DNA from: a virus
Strand: one strand, 5' to 3'
DNA length: 64,000 nucleotides
IMG/VR virus record: IMGVR_UViG_3300013113_000555
Coordinates: 25,973 to 89,972 of that record
The translations under genes and the position numbers were made by a program. The notes beneath the pieces are model-generated. The model saw only the letters and a list, made by a program, of their open reading frames with translations, made no database searches and had not been told where the DNA came from. Positions 1-8,304 of the stretch are shown here, piece by piece (the first letter of the stretch is position 1; each line of letters begins with the position of its first letter).

Positions 1-1
1 A

Positions 2-1084
2 GAAATCTTTAGTTGGATCGAGAAATCTCAAAAATATTCTTTCAATAAAAGCCATAGTGTAAGCTATGCTATCAATGGTTATCAAACAGCTTATTGCAAA
101 GCACACTTTCCTAGAGCCTTCTTTACTTCATATCTAAGACATGCAAAGGGTAAACCCAAGCCTCTGCTAGAGGTAAACGACTTAGTTAGTAATGCTAGAG
201 CTATGGATATTGATGTTATGCCTCCTAATATCATGCAAATGAAAAAAGAGTTTTGCTTGGTTGATAATGTTCCGACATTTGGAATTACAAATATTAAAAA
301 TGTAGGCGAAAGCGTTTTTGACCAACTAGAAGGTTACATTAAAGATAGTAAAATTGATATTTATGGAATGAGTTGGGAAGAGTTTTTGATGCGTCTAGGA
401 AGATTTATAAAAAGTAATTCTTTTGAATCAATGATTGAAGCGGGAGCGTTTGATTGTTATAAGATGCAAAGATCAAAAATGATTTACCAATTTAATGTTT
501 ACAAAGAAATAAAGGATAGGGATAAAACATTCCTTTCTAATGATAATTCTAAAACTTTTATCAGAGGTATTGAAAAATGTATAGATGATATTGTAAAGAA
601 TAGAAGAAGAAATGCTTGGACGGATAAAAATATTGAGTTTTTAAGAAGTTGTATAATTTCTTTAAAAGAACCACCTTATGAGTTGGTCGATAGACCTTCT
701 TGGAGGGCAAAAAAAGAAAGAGACCTTATGGGTATAGAACTTACATGTTCAGAAGTAGATGAATATGATACTATGGACGCAAACTGTACTTGTAGAGAAT
801 ATCTAAAGGGTTTTGATTCAAATTCAATAGCTATCGCCGCACAGGTAGAAGATATAAGAGAATGGAAAACCAAGAATGGAAAACACAAGGGTTCAGTCAT
901 GGCATTTTTAAGATTGAGTGACGGCACTTGTACTTTAGACAGCACGACAATATTTTCTGATGATTGGAAAAGAATGAAAGAAGCCGTATCTATTGGAAAG
1001 GTATTGTTGTTTAGAGGAACTAAAGATGAAAAATTCGGAAGTTTTATTATTAAGAAGGTACAAAAGCTGAAACAATGTATATAA
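2..1084 (+). CDS. dnaE: DNA polymerase III alpha subunit, C-terminal part (5' end outside window)
   Basis: The reading frame is open from base 2, so the gene enters from outside and only the last 360 or so codons are present. The first residues read FNKSHSVSYAINGYQTAYCK, matching the family-C polymerase signature FNKSHAxAYxxxxYQTAYLK. A helix-hairpin-helix-like stretch (FGITNIKNVGESVF) follows, then the 'SMIEAGAFD' segment typical of the DnaE C-terminal half. The end (from about codon 275) resembles an OB-fold: IAAQVEDIREWKTKNGK. The product would be the phage's replicative polymerase. The sigma-like gene starts 12 bases downstream. The catalytic PHP and palm regions are not in view, so activity cannot be judged. 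Family assignment is secure. Confidence 0.93.
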   Translation, partial: EIFSWIEKSQKYSFNKSHSVSYAINGYQTAYCKAHFPRAFFTSYLRHAKGKPKPLLEVNDLVSNARAMDIDVMPPNIMQMKKEFCLVDNVPTFGITNIKNVGESVFDQLEGYIKDSKIDIYGMSWEEFLMRLGRFIKSNSFESMIEAGAFDCYKMQRSKMIYQFNVYKEIKDRDKTFLSNDNSKTFIRGIEKCIDDIVKNRRRNAWTDKNIEFLRSCIISLKEPPYELVDRPSWRAKKERDLMGIELTCSEVDEYDTMDANCTCREYLKGFDSNSIAIAAQVEDIREWKTKNGKHKGSVMAFLRLSDGTCTLDSTTIFSDDWKRMKEAVSIGKVLLFRGTKDEKFGSFIIKKVQKLKQCI

Positions 1085-1096
1085 TAAGGATAACAT

Positions 1097-1552
1097 ATGG
1101 ATGATTTAATAGAAGAAAACATGGGGTTGGTTGTAGATATTGTAAAAAAATTCAAACCCAAAAATCACACTGAGCATCAAGACTTGATGGATGCGGGAAG
1201 AATTGGTTTATGGAAAGCTTTACAAAAATATGACCTTAAATCCGGTAATGCTCTCTCTACATATGCTTGGCGACCTATTAGATGGTCGATAATTAGAGAA
1301 ATAAAAAATCAAAACAACCATAAGACTTTATCTTTAATCGAAAATACTTGTTTTGATGCTCAACATAAGGAAAGACTTTGGGAGTTATTTACAGCAGATA
1401 TGACCGAAGAAGAAAAAAGTATTATTAAATTAAGACAGGCTGGATACAAGTTTAGAGAAATATGTAAGATTTTAGATCAGTCGCCATCTTCGGTTAAAAA
1501 TAAATTCTACAACCTATTAATCAGATTGAGAGAAGCAAATAAAGATGAATAA
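1097..1552 (+). CDS. RNA polymerase sigma-70-family-like factor
   Basis: This 151-residue protein has a sigma region 2 (residues about 9-72: LVVDIVKKFKP, HQDLMDAGRIGLWKALQKYD, STYAWRPIRWSIIREI) and a C-terminal region-4-like helix-turn-helix (about 97-146: MTEEEKSIIKLRQAGYKFRE, then ILDQSPSSVKNKFYNLLIRL). It is much shorter than housekeeping sigma factors, as expected for a phage or ECF-type factor without regions 1 and 3. It probably redirects host RNA polymerase to phage promoters. The start at 1097 has AAGGATAACAT upstream. Its end overlaps the next gene by 8 bases, so it is co-transcribed with dnaE and the glycosyltransferase. Region-2 similarity is strong; the promoter recognised is unknown. 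Confidence 0.85.
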   Translation: MDDLIEENMGLVVDIVKKFKPKNHTEHQDLMDAGRIGLWKALQKYDLKSGNALSTYAWRPIRWSIIREIKNQNNHKTLSLIENTCFDAQHKERLWELFTADMTEEEKSIIKLRQAGYKFREICKILDQSPSSVKNKFYNLLIRLREANKDE

Positions 1553-3188
1553 GAAAAGAGTATTATTCGTAACAGAGTCAACAGAACTAGCTTCTGGTTT
1601 TGGTACATATGCTAAAGAAATATTGCAAAGGATACATAGTTCTGGAAAATATGAGATAGCTGAATTTTCTTGCTATAGATCACCGGACACAGTAAAAGAT
1701 AGTGACTGGTTAATATATGGCAATGCTCCTATGCGTGGAGAAAAAGACTATGCAGAGCAACATAAAAACCCAGTAGTACAATGGGGGGTTCACAAATTTG
1801 AATTAGCAGTATTGGATTTTAAACCAGACATTGTTGTTACATATCGTGATCCTTGGATGGATTCTTATATAGTTGACAGCCCATATCTACCATTTTTTCA
1901 TTGGGTATGGATGCCAACAATTGATAGCGAACCACAAAAAAATGAATGGCTTTATTGGTTTAATAAGTGTGATGGGCTAATGGCTTATTCTGAGTACGGA
2001 ATAAGAACCATAGAAAAACAAACAAAAGGAAGGGTTAAAGTACATGGATGTGCTTCTCCTGCTATTGACCCCGTAATCTTCAATATTATTCCTAATAAAG
2101 ATAACCATAAAGCTTCTTTAGGTCTGCCTACAGACAGTATCATATTTGGCACTGTTATGCGTAATCAAAAGAGAAAAATGTTTCCAGAATTAATGAAAGC
2201 CTTTAAAACCTTTTTAGATACTACAGACGAAGAGACAAGAAAAAAGTCTTTCTTATACATTCATACAAGCTATCCTGAAAAAATGGGATGGAATATTACT
2301 TCCCTTGCTCATGAATACGGGATTGGTTCTAAGTTATTATGTACATATGTTTGTAGGTCTTGTAATCAATTTTTCTCCTGTCATTATAGAGACGCATTAA
2401 CTACATGTAATAAATGCGGAAGTTTTGCAGCATCTTTACCTAGTGTTCAAAACGGAATAGAACACTCAGAACTACATAAAATATATAATGCTATGGATTT
2501 GTATGTTCAGTATGCAATTTGCGAAGGTTTTGGTATGCCTCAAGTTGAAGCAGCAGCGTGCGGAACACCTATAGCTTCTATTAATTATAGTGCTATGGAA
2601 GATATAGTTTCCTACACCAAAGGGTATCCCATCGAGCCGATGCTTCAAAGAGAAATGGAAACTAATGCGGATAGAAGCAACCCAAACAACAAAGCACTTG
2701 TTGAAGCAATGCAAGCTTTTGCAAAACAAACTAAAGAGCAGAAAAAACAACAAAGAATTCAAACTAGGAAAAACTGTATTGAAAGATACACTTGGGATAT
2801 TTCCGCTAATGCTTGGCAAGATTATTTTGACCAAGTGGATTTGAGTAAGAATCTTGATTGGAATATACCACCTATCATAAAACCTATTCCTAAAGAACCA
2901 ATTAAAAATCTTTCAAATATTCAATTCTGTGAATGGGTTTATTCCGCTATGATTCAAGATGGATATAATATGTTCAATCATAAAATGTTAAGTAATTTAA
3001 GAAACTTAAACTTTGGGGCAATAATAGATGGTGGAAACCTATCGCCCTGTACTCAAGAAACGGTTTTTAAAGAATGTAGAAATATCTCTGAAAAAAGATT
3101 TGCTTTAGATCAATTAAGATGTTCTAATACACCCCTAGAACTACAGCATGGATTTATTAAACAAGCACACGAAGGACTAAGAAAATGA
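1545..3188 (+). CDS. glycosyltransferase family 4-like protein with inserted zinc-ribbon motif
   Basis: A 547-residue protein with the GT-B layout. The N-terminal Rossmann-like half begins RVLFVTESTELASGFGTYAK, like GT4 enzymes. The donor-site motif EGFGMPQVEAAACGTPI (about residues 326-342) has the E-x7-E spacing of family 4. Between the domains, at about residues 268-290, lie CRSC and CNKC pairs that look like a zinc ribbon, which is unusual for this family. The last 110 or so residues, after the GT core, are unassigned. It should transfer a sugar from a nucleotide-sugar donor to an unknown acceptor. It overlaps the sigma gene (8 bases) and the next gene (ATGA), so translation is probably coupled. 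Confidence 0.82.
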   Translation: MNKKRVLFVTESTELASGFGTYAKEILQRIHSSGKYEIAEFSCYRSPDTVKDSDWLIYGNAPMRGEKDYAEQHKNPVVQWGVHKFELAVLDFKPDIVVTYRDPWMDSYIVDSPYLPFFHWVWMPTIDSEPQKNEWLYWFNKCDGLMAYSEYGIRTIEKQTKGRVKVHGCASPAIDPVIFNIIPNKDNHKASLGLPTDSIIFGTVMRNQKRKMFPELMKAFKTFLDTTDEETRKKSFLYIHTSYPEKMGWNITSLAHEYGIGSKLLCTYVCRSCNQFFSCHYRDALTTCNKCGSFAASLPSVQNGIEHSELHKIYNAMDLYVQYAICEGFGMPQVEAAACGTPIASINYSAMEDIVSYTKGYPIEPMLQREMETNADRSNPNNKALVEAMQAFAKQTKEQKKQQRIQTRKNCIERYTWDISANAWQDYFDQVDLSKNLDWNIPPIIKPIPKEPIKNLSNIQFCEWVYSAMIQDGYNMFNHKMLSNLRNLNFGAIIDGGNLSPCTQETVFKECRNISEKRFALDQLRCSNTPLELQHGFIKQAHEGLRK

Positions 3189-4258
3189 CAGCGATAGAAT
3201 TACTAGATAAGGAAGTATTATATATTGGTCCTTATAGACAAAATGACGAATGGGGAAAAACCAGCAGGGCTTTCTTGCAGTTGCTAATACATACTGTTAA
3301 AAACGTTGTAGCTAGACCTCTTTACTACTCAAACAATATAGTTGATTTGGGTGAAATAAAAGAAGAACATTCTTATGTAGAAGAAAAAGATGTTATTATA
3401 CAACATGGCTTGCCTGAAACACTAAATTATGAAGGCGATTTTAATTACAATATAGCAATTACTAAAGTCGATTGCCGTATAGATAATTTAAGCTGGGTTG
3501 AAAATTTAAAACTGTTTGATAAGATTTGTGTTTTTTCTCCTTTTGAAAAACAATTACTAAAAGAATCAGGAATAAAAGAAAGTAAAATATTTGCTTTTGA
3601 CTTTCCTCCGGTTCTAAGTGAACCAAAAGAAGTAGTAACTTTAGATATTCCAGAACTAGAAAATAAAACTGTGTTTTATACCACTGCTGGGCCAGATGAT
3701 GATAGCGGCCTTATGGAGACACTAACAGCGTACTATAATTGTTTTTCTTCAATAGACAATGTTATTTTGATTGTTTTTGATAATGATTCAGAAATGATTA
3801 AAAACATGGTTGAACAAATTAAAGCAAAAATGAACTGCTACGGTTCTTCTACACATTATCCAGATATAGCAATAATAAGTAATGACCCTAGAGCACTAGC
3901 ATACGCTCATCTTAATTACGACTACTATATCAATGTTGGCTATAATATTTCTACGAATCAAGAGATATTAGAATGTTTGATGGGAAAATCAAGACCTATC
4001 CTTTTAGATACTGCAATGTTTTTAGAAGGTTGCTATCCTGTATTAAGTAGGACTGATGTGTGTCAAAAAAATAATAGACCTTTGCCCAATATGTATTCAG
4101 GAAAACATTATTGGAAAGTACCGGACACTCCTGCTTTATGCAAGGCTTTAAAAACTTGTGCTAAAACTGGCAGTAGTTTAACAAATAGAGAGTTGTTTAA
4201 AAATACTCATAAAGAACAATCATATGCAAAACTAAAGGAATTAATATGTATCCGATAA
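3185..4258 (+). CDS. glycosyltransferase-like protein (GT-B fold suspected)
   Basis: A 357-residue protein. The opening 'VLYIGPYRQNDEWGKTSRAF' recalls the glycine-rich start of GT-B enzymes, and 'FDKICVFSPFEKQLLKESGI' resembles the linker passage in GT4 proteins where the chain reaches a partner or acceptor. The second half (VFYTTAGPDDDSGLMETLTA, later DPRALAYAHLNYDYYINVGY) looks like the donor domain, but the E-x7-E pair is not clear. It could be a divergent transferase or a non-catalytic partner. It starts at the ATGA overlap with the preceding GT4 gene and ends 13 bases inside the next. Family call is by pattern only. Confidence 0.55.
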   Translation: MTAIELLDKEVLYIGPYRQNDEWGKTSRAFLQLLIHTVKNVVARPLYYSNNIVDLGEIKEEHSYVEEKDVIIQHGLPETLNYEGDFNYNIAITKVDCRIDNLSWVENLKLFDKICVFSPFEKQLLKESGIKESKIFAFDFPPVLSEPKEVVTLDIPELENKTVFYTTAGPDDDSGLMETLTAYYNCFSSIDNVILIVFDNDSEMIKNMVEQIKAKMNCYGSSTHYPDIAIISNDPRALAYAHLNYDYYINVGYNISTNQEILECLMGKSRPILLDTAMFLEGCYPVLSRTDVCQKNNRPLPNMYSGKHYWKVPDTPALCKALKTCAKTGSSLTNRELFKNTHKEQSYAKLKELICIR

Positions 4259-5178
4259 ACTCAATAACTAGGTCTGCTCAAAAAGACAAAAAGTTAAATG
4301 TATTATTGTTTAATGACTCTTATACTAGCTATGTATTTAGTCTTGGGTATTGTTTTAATGATATTAATTTTTACTTATTTGAAAACAGGTTTCAAACCTC
4401 TAGATGGATAAGAAACTGGGCTAGACCAAACAATGTTGAAATCATAAAAAGTAATGAATCACCAATAGATATTGATGCTATAATAGTTATTAACAGAGGT
4501 AGATCGTATGAAGAAGCCATATCTGTTTCTAGCTATCTTCATGTTCCAGTTATATTAATTGACTTTGCAAGTTCTGAAATGATGACACCTATTCCTTTCT
4601 TTGCAAGTTCAAACATTACTGATAGAGAAACATTGTTAAAAAGATCAGGCCATATTACCATTGGTATTAATGAACAAGTTAGCACTTCTTGGCAATCACC
4701 TTTTCAAAAAGTAGCTGTGCCGATCAAACCTCTTGCTCCAGTACTAAATGTAAATCCAATTGAAGCAAAGAAGGTTTTAGTTCCAAGGTCTGTGCCTGAT
4801 GAATACCTACAGGGGTTGCCTGCTAATATTTTTGCAGGGTTAGAGATTACAAAGAATAGTGAAGAAGCAGGCATATATTTAAATCTTTGGCAAAATCTAG
4901 ACGAAGACACAATAAATTGTATGGCAAACGAAATACCTGTTGTTTCTTTTGCTACCTCTGAAATACCTAAAGAATGTTATTTTTTAGTGAATGAACAAAA
5001 CGTAAATGATACTTTAAGGCAGTTTTTAAATGGTGGGTTTAGCCAAGAGCAACTTGCTGCTATTAACAATACTAAAAAAATAGCCAAAGAATATGTATTC
5101 ACTTCACAAGAAGATTTTAAAAATAGCTGGCAAAATGTTTTTAGATTTATAGAAAACACACCTTACATCAGGAGATAA
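4246..5178 (+). CDS. hypothetical protein of the glycan cluster, possibly GT-like
   Basis: A 310-residue soluble protein I cannot assign firmly. An N-terminal alpha/beta portion (KLNVLLFNDSYTSYVFSLGY, later DAIIVINRGRSYEEAISVSS) is followed by a second one with 'GIYLNLWQNLDEDTINCMAN' and 'EIPVVSFATSEIPKECYFLV'. That last stretch is close in style to the end of a GT4 donor domain, where the chain returns with a conserved Pro-Val-Val. No signal peptide or membrane segment is visible. Context supports a role in sugar transfer: it sits between two GT-like genes and a methyltransferase-like fragment. Start at 4246 has AAAGGAAT upstream and overlaps the previous gene by 13 bases. Confidence 0.45.
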   Translation: MYPINSITRSAQKDKKLNVLLFNDSYTSYVFSLGYCFNDINFYLFENRFQTSRWIRNWARPNNVEIIKSNESPIDIDAIIVINRGRSYEEAISVSSYLHVPVILIDFASSEMMTPIPFFASSNITDRETLLKRSGHITIGINEQVSTSWQSPFQKVAVPIKPLAPVLNVNPIEAKKVLVPRSVPDEYLQGLPANIFAGLEITKNSEEAGIYLNLWQNLDEDTINCMANEIPVVSFATSEIPKECYFLVNEQNVNDTLRQFLNGGFSQEQLAAINNTKKIAKEYVFTSQEDFKNSWQNVFRFIENTPYIRR

Positions 5179-5179
5179 A

Positions 5180-5566
5180 ATGATAGGAAAAAAAGTAAAC
5201 TTAGTCGTTGAGCCACTAGAAGCACAAGATGTAGTAGTTGGACAATTAATGCAAGCACCAGACGGATACTTTGAACATATAAAAGTTTTAGATGTTTTAG
5301 AAGTTGACCCTACAGAAAACCTATTAGAAGCGATTGCTGTAAAAATAAAAACGGGCGGCAAACTAACACTTCAAGGTTTTGATGGTCTAGCGTTTTGTAA
5401 AAAGATTTTACAAGACGGTGCAGATGAACTATATGGAAAAAGAGTAGTATTTCAGAATTTTTATTCTATAGGATTTTTAAAAGAACATTTTCAAAACAAT
5501 GGATGGAAAGTAAATTTTGCCAATGTTAACGCAGGAAGATACAGCATTATAGTAGAAAGGAACTAG
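5180..5566 (+). CDS. small hypothetical protein resembling a methyltransferase C-terminal half
   Basis: A 128-residue protein with a good start (AGGAGATAAAATG). The stretch VLEVDPTENLLEAIAVKIKT followed by GGKLTLQGFDG has the shape of the later part of a class I SAM-dependent methyltransferase (the 'LEH-dp--L-ei-rvLKpGG' passage). The end, FLKEHFQNNGWKV then YSIIVERN, resembles the final strands. The N-terminal SAM-binding glycine motif is missing, so it is probably not an independent methyltransferase. It may be a degenerate subunit or an accessory fold. It is tightly packed in the glycan cluster (1 base from the previous gene, 1 base to the next). Confidence 0.4.
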   Translation: MIGKKVNLVVEPLEAQDVVVGQLMQAPDGYFEHIKVLDVLEVDPTENLLEAIAVKIKTGGKLTLQGFDGLAFCKKILQDGADELYGKRVVFQNFYSIGFLKEHFQNNGWKVNFANVNAGRYSIIVERN

Positions 5567-5567
5567 A

Positions 5568-6425
5568 ATGGAAGAAAATCAAGAGATCGAAGTAAGTCAA
5601 ATACATACGGTTTGTAGAGACTGTGTTTTTGCTAAATATGATGGAGAAAACCCAAACAAACAAAGCGGGTGTTCTTTAAATAAAATACAAGACTACGAAA
5701 AAGCAGGAGTGCCAGTAATTGAAGTATTTGATGATTCCAACAAAGAGTTCAAACTAATTAATGGTAGATTCTGTATGTTCTACAGAAACGAAGAGGTTAT
5801 GAAAGCTTATTCGAGTAGTACTTGGCAAGATATAGTAAAACTTCAAACTAAAGTGCCTTACCACGCTATAGTTTTCTTTGATAAAGACTCTAAATATAAA
5901 GAACTTAAAAAAACACTGTTTTCTTTACAAGATCAAGAAGTTAGTCCTAACTTGGTAACTGTTTTTAATATGGCTTTTGTTGACTATAGTGAAGAAGAAG
6001 GAAGAGGAGAAACAGTAGCCCCCTCTAAACTATTAGAATTGCTACAAAGCTTTAATTTTCATCAATACAGCCTAAAGAATGTATACGATCAAAATCTAGA
6101 CAAAAGAGACCTAACTGACTTAGCTTTTGATAACAATAAAGAAAAACCGTATCCATTCTACACTACCTTTGACGCAGGATTTTTAGTGCCTAAAGATTTT
6201 AGCAAGGAACTAAATGATGCTATACTTATTGATATGAAACAAATAGGTTTCGTAAAATCAGTAGAAGGAATTAATGGAATGATTGTGAATAAAACCACTC
6301 ATAAAAAACACGGTGGAAATAGCTTTCATAGAAACCTTGAAGACAAAGTTTTAGAGTTTGAAGAAGATGCAGAAAAGTTCATTTACGAATCTTCGGAGGT
6401 GGTTCCATGCCTATCAAAGAAATAG
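5568..6425 (+). CDS. protein with N-terminal four-Cys cluster and GT-A-like domain
   Basis: A 285-residue protein in two parts. Residues 14-72 carry C16, C19, C35 and C69 in the pattern TVCRDCVFA, SGCSLNK, GRFCMFYR. This is suitable for one metal or iron-sulfur site, and the spacing is not that of a classic zinc finger. From residue about 95 the sequence (HAIVFFDKDSKYKELKKTLF, later FYTTFDAGFLVPKDFSKELN, then KHGGNSF) resembles a shortened GT-A (family 2) transferase. Function is not established. It sits mid-cluster, overlapping the next gene by 19 bases. A metal-bound regulator of the glycan enzymes or an atypical transferase are both possible. Confidence 0.5.
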   Translation: MEENQEIEVSQIHTVCRDCVFAKYDGENPNKQSGCSLNKIQDYEKAGVPVIEVFDDSNKEFKLINGRFCMFYRNEEVMKAYSSSTWQDIVKLQTKVPYHAIVFFDKDSKYKELKKTLFSLQDQEVSPNLVTVFNMAFVDYSEEEGRGETVAPSKLLELLQSFNFHQYSLKNVYDQNLDKRDLTDLAFDNNKEKPYPFYTTFDAGFLVPKDFSKELNDAILIDMKQIGFVKSVEGINGMIVNKTTHKKHGGNSFHRNLEDKVLEFEEDAEKFIYESSEVVPCLSKK

Positions 6426-6793
6426 TAATTACAACACCACAGCAATTTAATGATAGTTTGAGCAAAATCACTAGCGGAGAAGTTGTAGCAATAATTGATT
6501 CAAATACAACTAAGGTTAGAGAATATGAATCTATCATGTCAGATTTTTTAAAAGACGATAAGCTAGGTTTTATATTTACTGATATATTAGTTAATATAAA
6601 TGGAGTAAGCTACACTAAATATTTTAATTCTAAAGAGCTATATAGTGTTCCATTTTTTTTAAGAAAGCCTCATCAAGAAATCATAGTTCAAGAAGGCGAT
6701 ATTAAATCACAGATAATGCAACAAATGATAAGCAGAGGTTATTCCTTTGAACATATAGCAGAGCCTTATTTTTGCGATACGATTGATAAATAA
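6407..6793 (+). CDS. small hypothetical protein resembling part of a GT-A domain
   Basis: A 128-residue protein. 'EVVAIIDSNTTKVREYESIM' followed by 'LGFIFTDILVNINGV' and 'YSVPFFLRKP' resembles the middle of a GT2 enzyme, around the metal-binding aspartates and the following strand. The usual first nucleotide-binding strand is absent. It may work with the preceding GT-A-like protein, which has the complementary part, or be a relic. The start at 6407 (GGAGGTGGTTCCATG) lies inside the preceding gene, suggesting coupled translation. No firm function. Confidence 0.4.
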   Translation: MPIKEIVITTPQQFNDSLSKITSGEVVAIIDSNTTKVREYESIMSDFLKDDKLGFIFTDILVNINGVSYTKYFNSKELYSVPFFLRKPHQEIIVQEGDIKSQIMQQMISRGYSFEHIAEPYFCDTIDK

Positions 6794-6808
6794 ATTGGAA
6801 ATAAATAA

Positions 6809-7510
6809 ATGGCATCAACCTATATAAAAAAAATAAATGAACCCACAGAAATAGATATAGTTATTCCGTGTGCAGGCTTAGGAAAAAGAATGAAGTCTTA
6901 TGGCCCTAAGTCTTTGATAAAGATTAAAAACAACAAAACTATATTAGACAATCAGCTTAAAATTATCAAAAAGTTTTTTCCAAATTCAAACATAATTATG
7001 GTTTGTGGTTTTGAAAGAGATTATTTAATGGATAACTCACCACAAGACATAATGAAAATTGAAAATGAATACTACGAAACAACAAATGTTGTAAGGTCTC
7101 TTGGCTTGGCTTTAAGAGTCTGCAAAAGAGACGTTATGATAATTTATGGAGACTTAGTTTTTAATGAAGAATGTCTTAAAGTGATGAACCTTAATAAATC
7201 TTCTGTACTTGCAGGATATGATATAATGAATGATTCAGAAATAGGCTGTATAGAAAACCAAGGATATTTACAAAACATGATGTATGATCTACCTAACAAA
7301 TGGGGTCAAATAGCTTTCTTTAAAAATAAAGAACTAAAGCTTTTAAAGCAAACGTGCTGGAAGCAAACAAACTTTAATATGTTTGGCTTTGAAGCAATTA
7401 ATGAAATTATTAATAATGGAGGTAAATTTGTAATGTGCGGAAGCAATAAGGCCAAAGCAATTGATATTGATAGCTCCAAGGATTTAGAAAAAGTAAAGGA
7501 AATTATATGA
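6809..7510 (+). CDS. nucleotidyltransferase (sugar-phosphate or LicC-like)
   Basis: A 233-residue protein with the NTP-transferase signature near the N terminus: IVIPCAGLGKRMKSYGPKSL (residues 17-36), where the glycines, Arg27 and Lys34 fit the nucleotide-binding loop. 'YYETTNVVRSLGLAL' (about 89-101) and 'IIYGDLVFNEECL' (111-123) match the N-x-Y--T-N---SL and catalytic GD segments seen in LicC-like and phosphonate-linked cytidylyltransferases. It should activate a sugar phosphate or phospho-alcohol with CTP or another NTP, feeding the neighbouring transferases. Length is near that of LicC (about 230). It overlaps the next gene by ATGA. Substrate cannot be read from sequence. Confidence 0.78.
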   Translation: MASTYIKKINEPTEIDIVIPCAGLGKRMKSYGPKSLIKIKNNKTILDNQLKIIKKFFPNSNIIMVCGFERDYLMDNSPQDIMKIENEYYETTNVVRSLGLALRVCKRDVMIIYGDLVFNEECLKVMNLNKSSVLAGYDIMNDSEIGCIENQGYLQNMMYDLPNKWGQIAFFKNKELKLLKQTCWKQTNFNMFGFEAINEIINNGGKFVMCGSNKAKAIDIDSSKDLEKVKEII

Positions 7511-8304
7511 AAATATTAATACAAAACTCACAAGATGAAAGAGTAATTGGTTTAGGGCAATCAATTAAAAATCATGAAGTTTTAACATTTAATCCTAGCA
7601 TAGCAGTTTACAGACTGATAGAAGAAACCAAGCCAAACGTTATTGTTTTTGAAGAAGACGATAATCTAAAAGATAGTGATATAGAATATGCAAAACATGA
7701 TTATCCAGATATTAAGTTCGTATTAATTAGGGATGAACCTCATCAAAGAACAAGGAATATTAAAGAAGAATTATTTGATTTTATCTTTGATAAGAGTAAC
7801 GACTTGCCAGAAGATATGGAGCATATTAACAATCCCCACAGAAGAAAACTTAAATACTTAATTAATCAAGACTTAGTGTGCGATGGGCATTATAAAAATG
7901 AATATGACTCTGAGTTTGTTCTATTTACAGACCACCTTAAAAGTGAAGATAGAAAATTTATGGATTGTTTAAACTGGCTTGGTGACACATACAAGCTGAA
8001 AATTTATGGTCCAATAAAAGTAGATTCCCCCTACTACTTAGGCAATCCAAATAAAGATGAGTATAAGAATATTATTGCATCATCTAAATCCATTGTTATG
8101 TATACTAATGTTTGGTTTGATTCGGCGTATGCGAATAGCAAGGTTCCAATAGTTTTTTCTGAGAATTTTATTAATGATGTGAAAGAAATCTATAACAATG
8201 ATTTTGAAATACCTACAACGCAAAAAACATGTAATAAATACTACAAAAGATATAACGAATTATCAGAATATTTTTTAGGATTCTTAGGAGTACCATGCCG
8301 ATGA
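7507..8304 (+). CDS. hypothetical protein, GT-B/CgeB-like organisation suspected
   Basis: A 265-residue protein. It starts MKILIQNSQDERVIGLGQSI and has alternating hydrophobic strands ('TKPNVIVFEEDD', 'PDIKFVLIRDEP') like the N-terminal half of GT-B transferases. A second part has 'YKLKIYGPIKVDSPYYLGN' and 'IIASSKSIVMYTNVWFDSAY', in the place where CgeB-type proteins carry the donor site. No catalytic residue can be assigned. Probable role in the same glycan pathway. It starts at an ATGA overlap with the nucleotidyltransferase and its end overlaps the next gene by 10 bases. Confidence 0.45.
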   Translation: MKILIQNSQDERVIGLGQSIKNHEVLTFNPSIAVYRLIEETKPNVIVFEEDDNLKDSDIEYAKHDYPDIKFVLIRDEPHQRTRNIKEELFDFIFDKSNDLPEDMEHINNPHRRKLKYLINQDLVCDGHYKNEYDSEFVLFTDHLKSEDRKFMDCLNWLGDTYKLKIYGPIKVDSPYYLGNPNKDEYKNIIASSKSIVMYTNVWFDSAYANSKVPIVFSENFINDVKEIYNNDFEIPTTQKTCNKYYKRYNELSEYFLGFLGVPCR

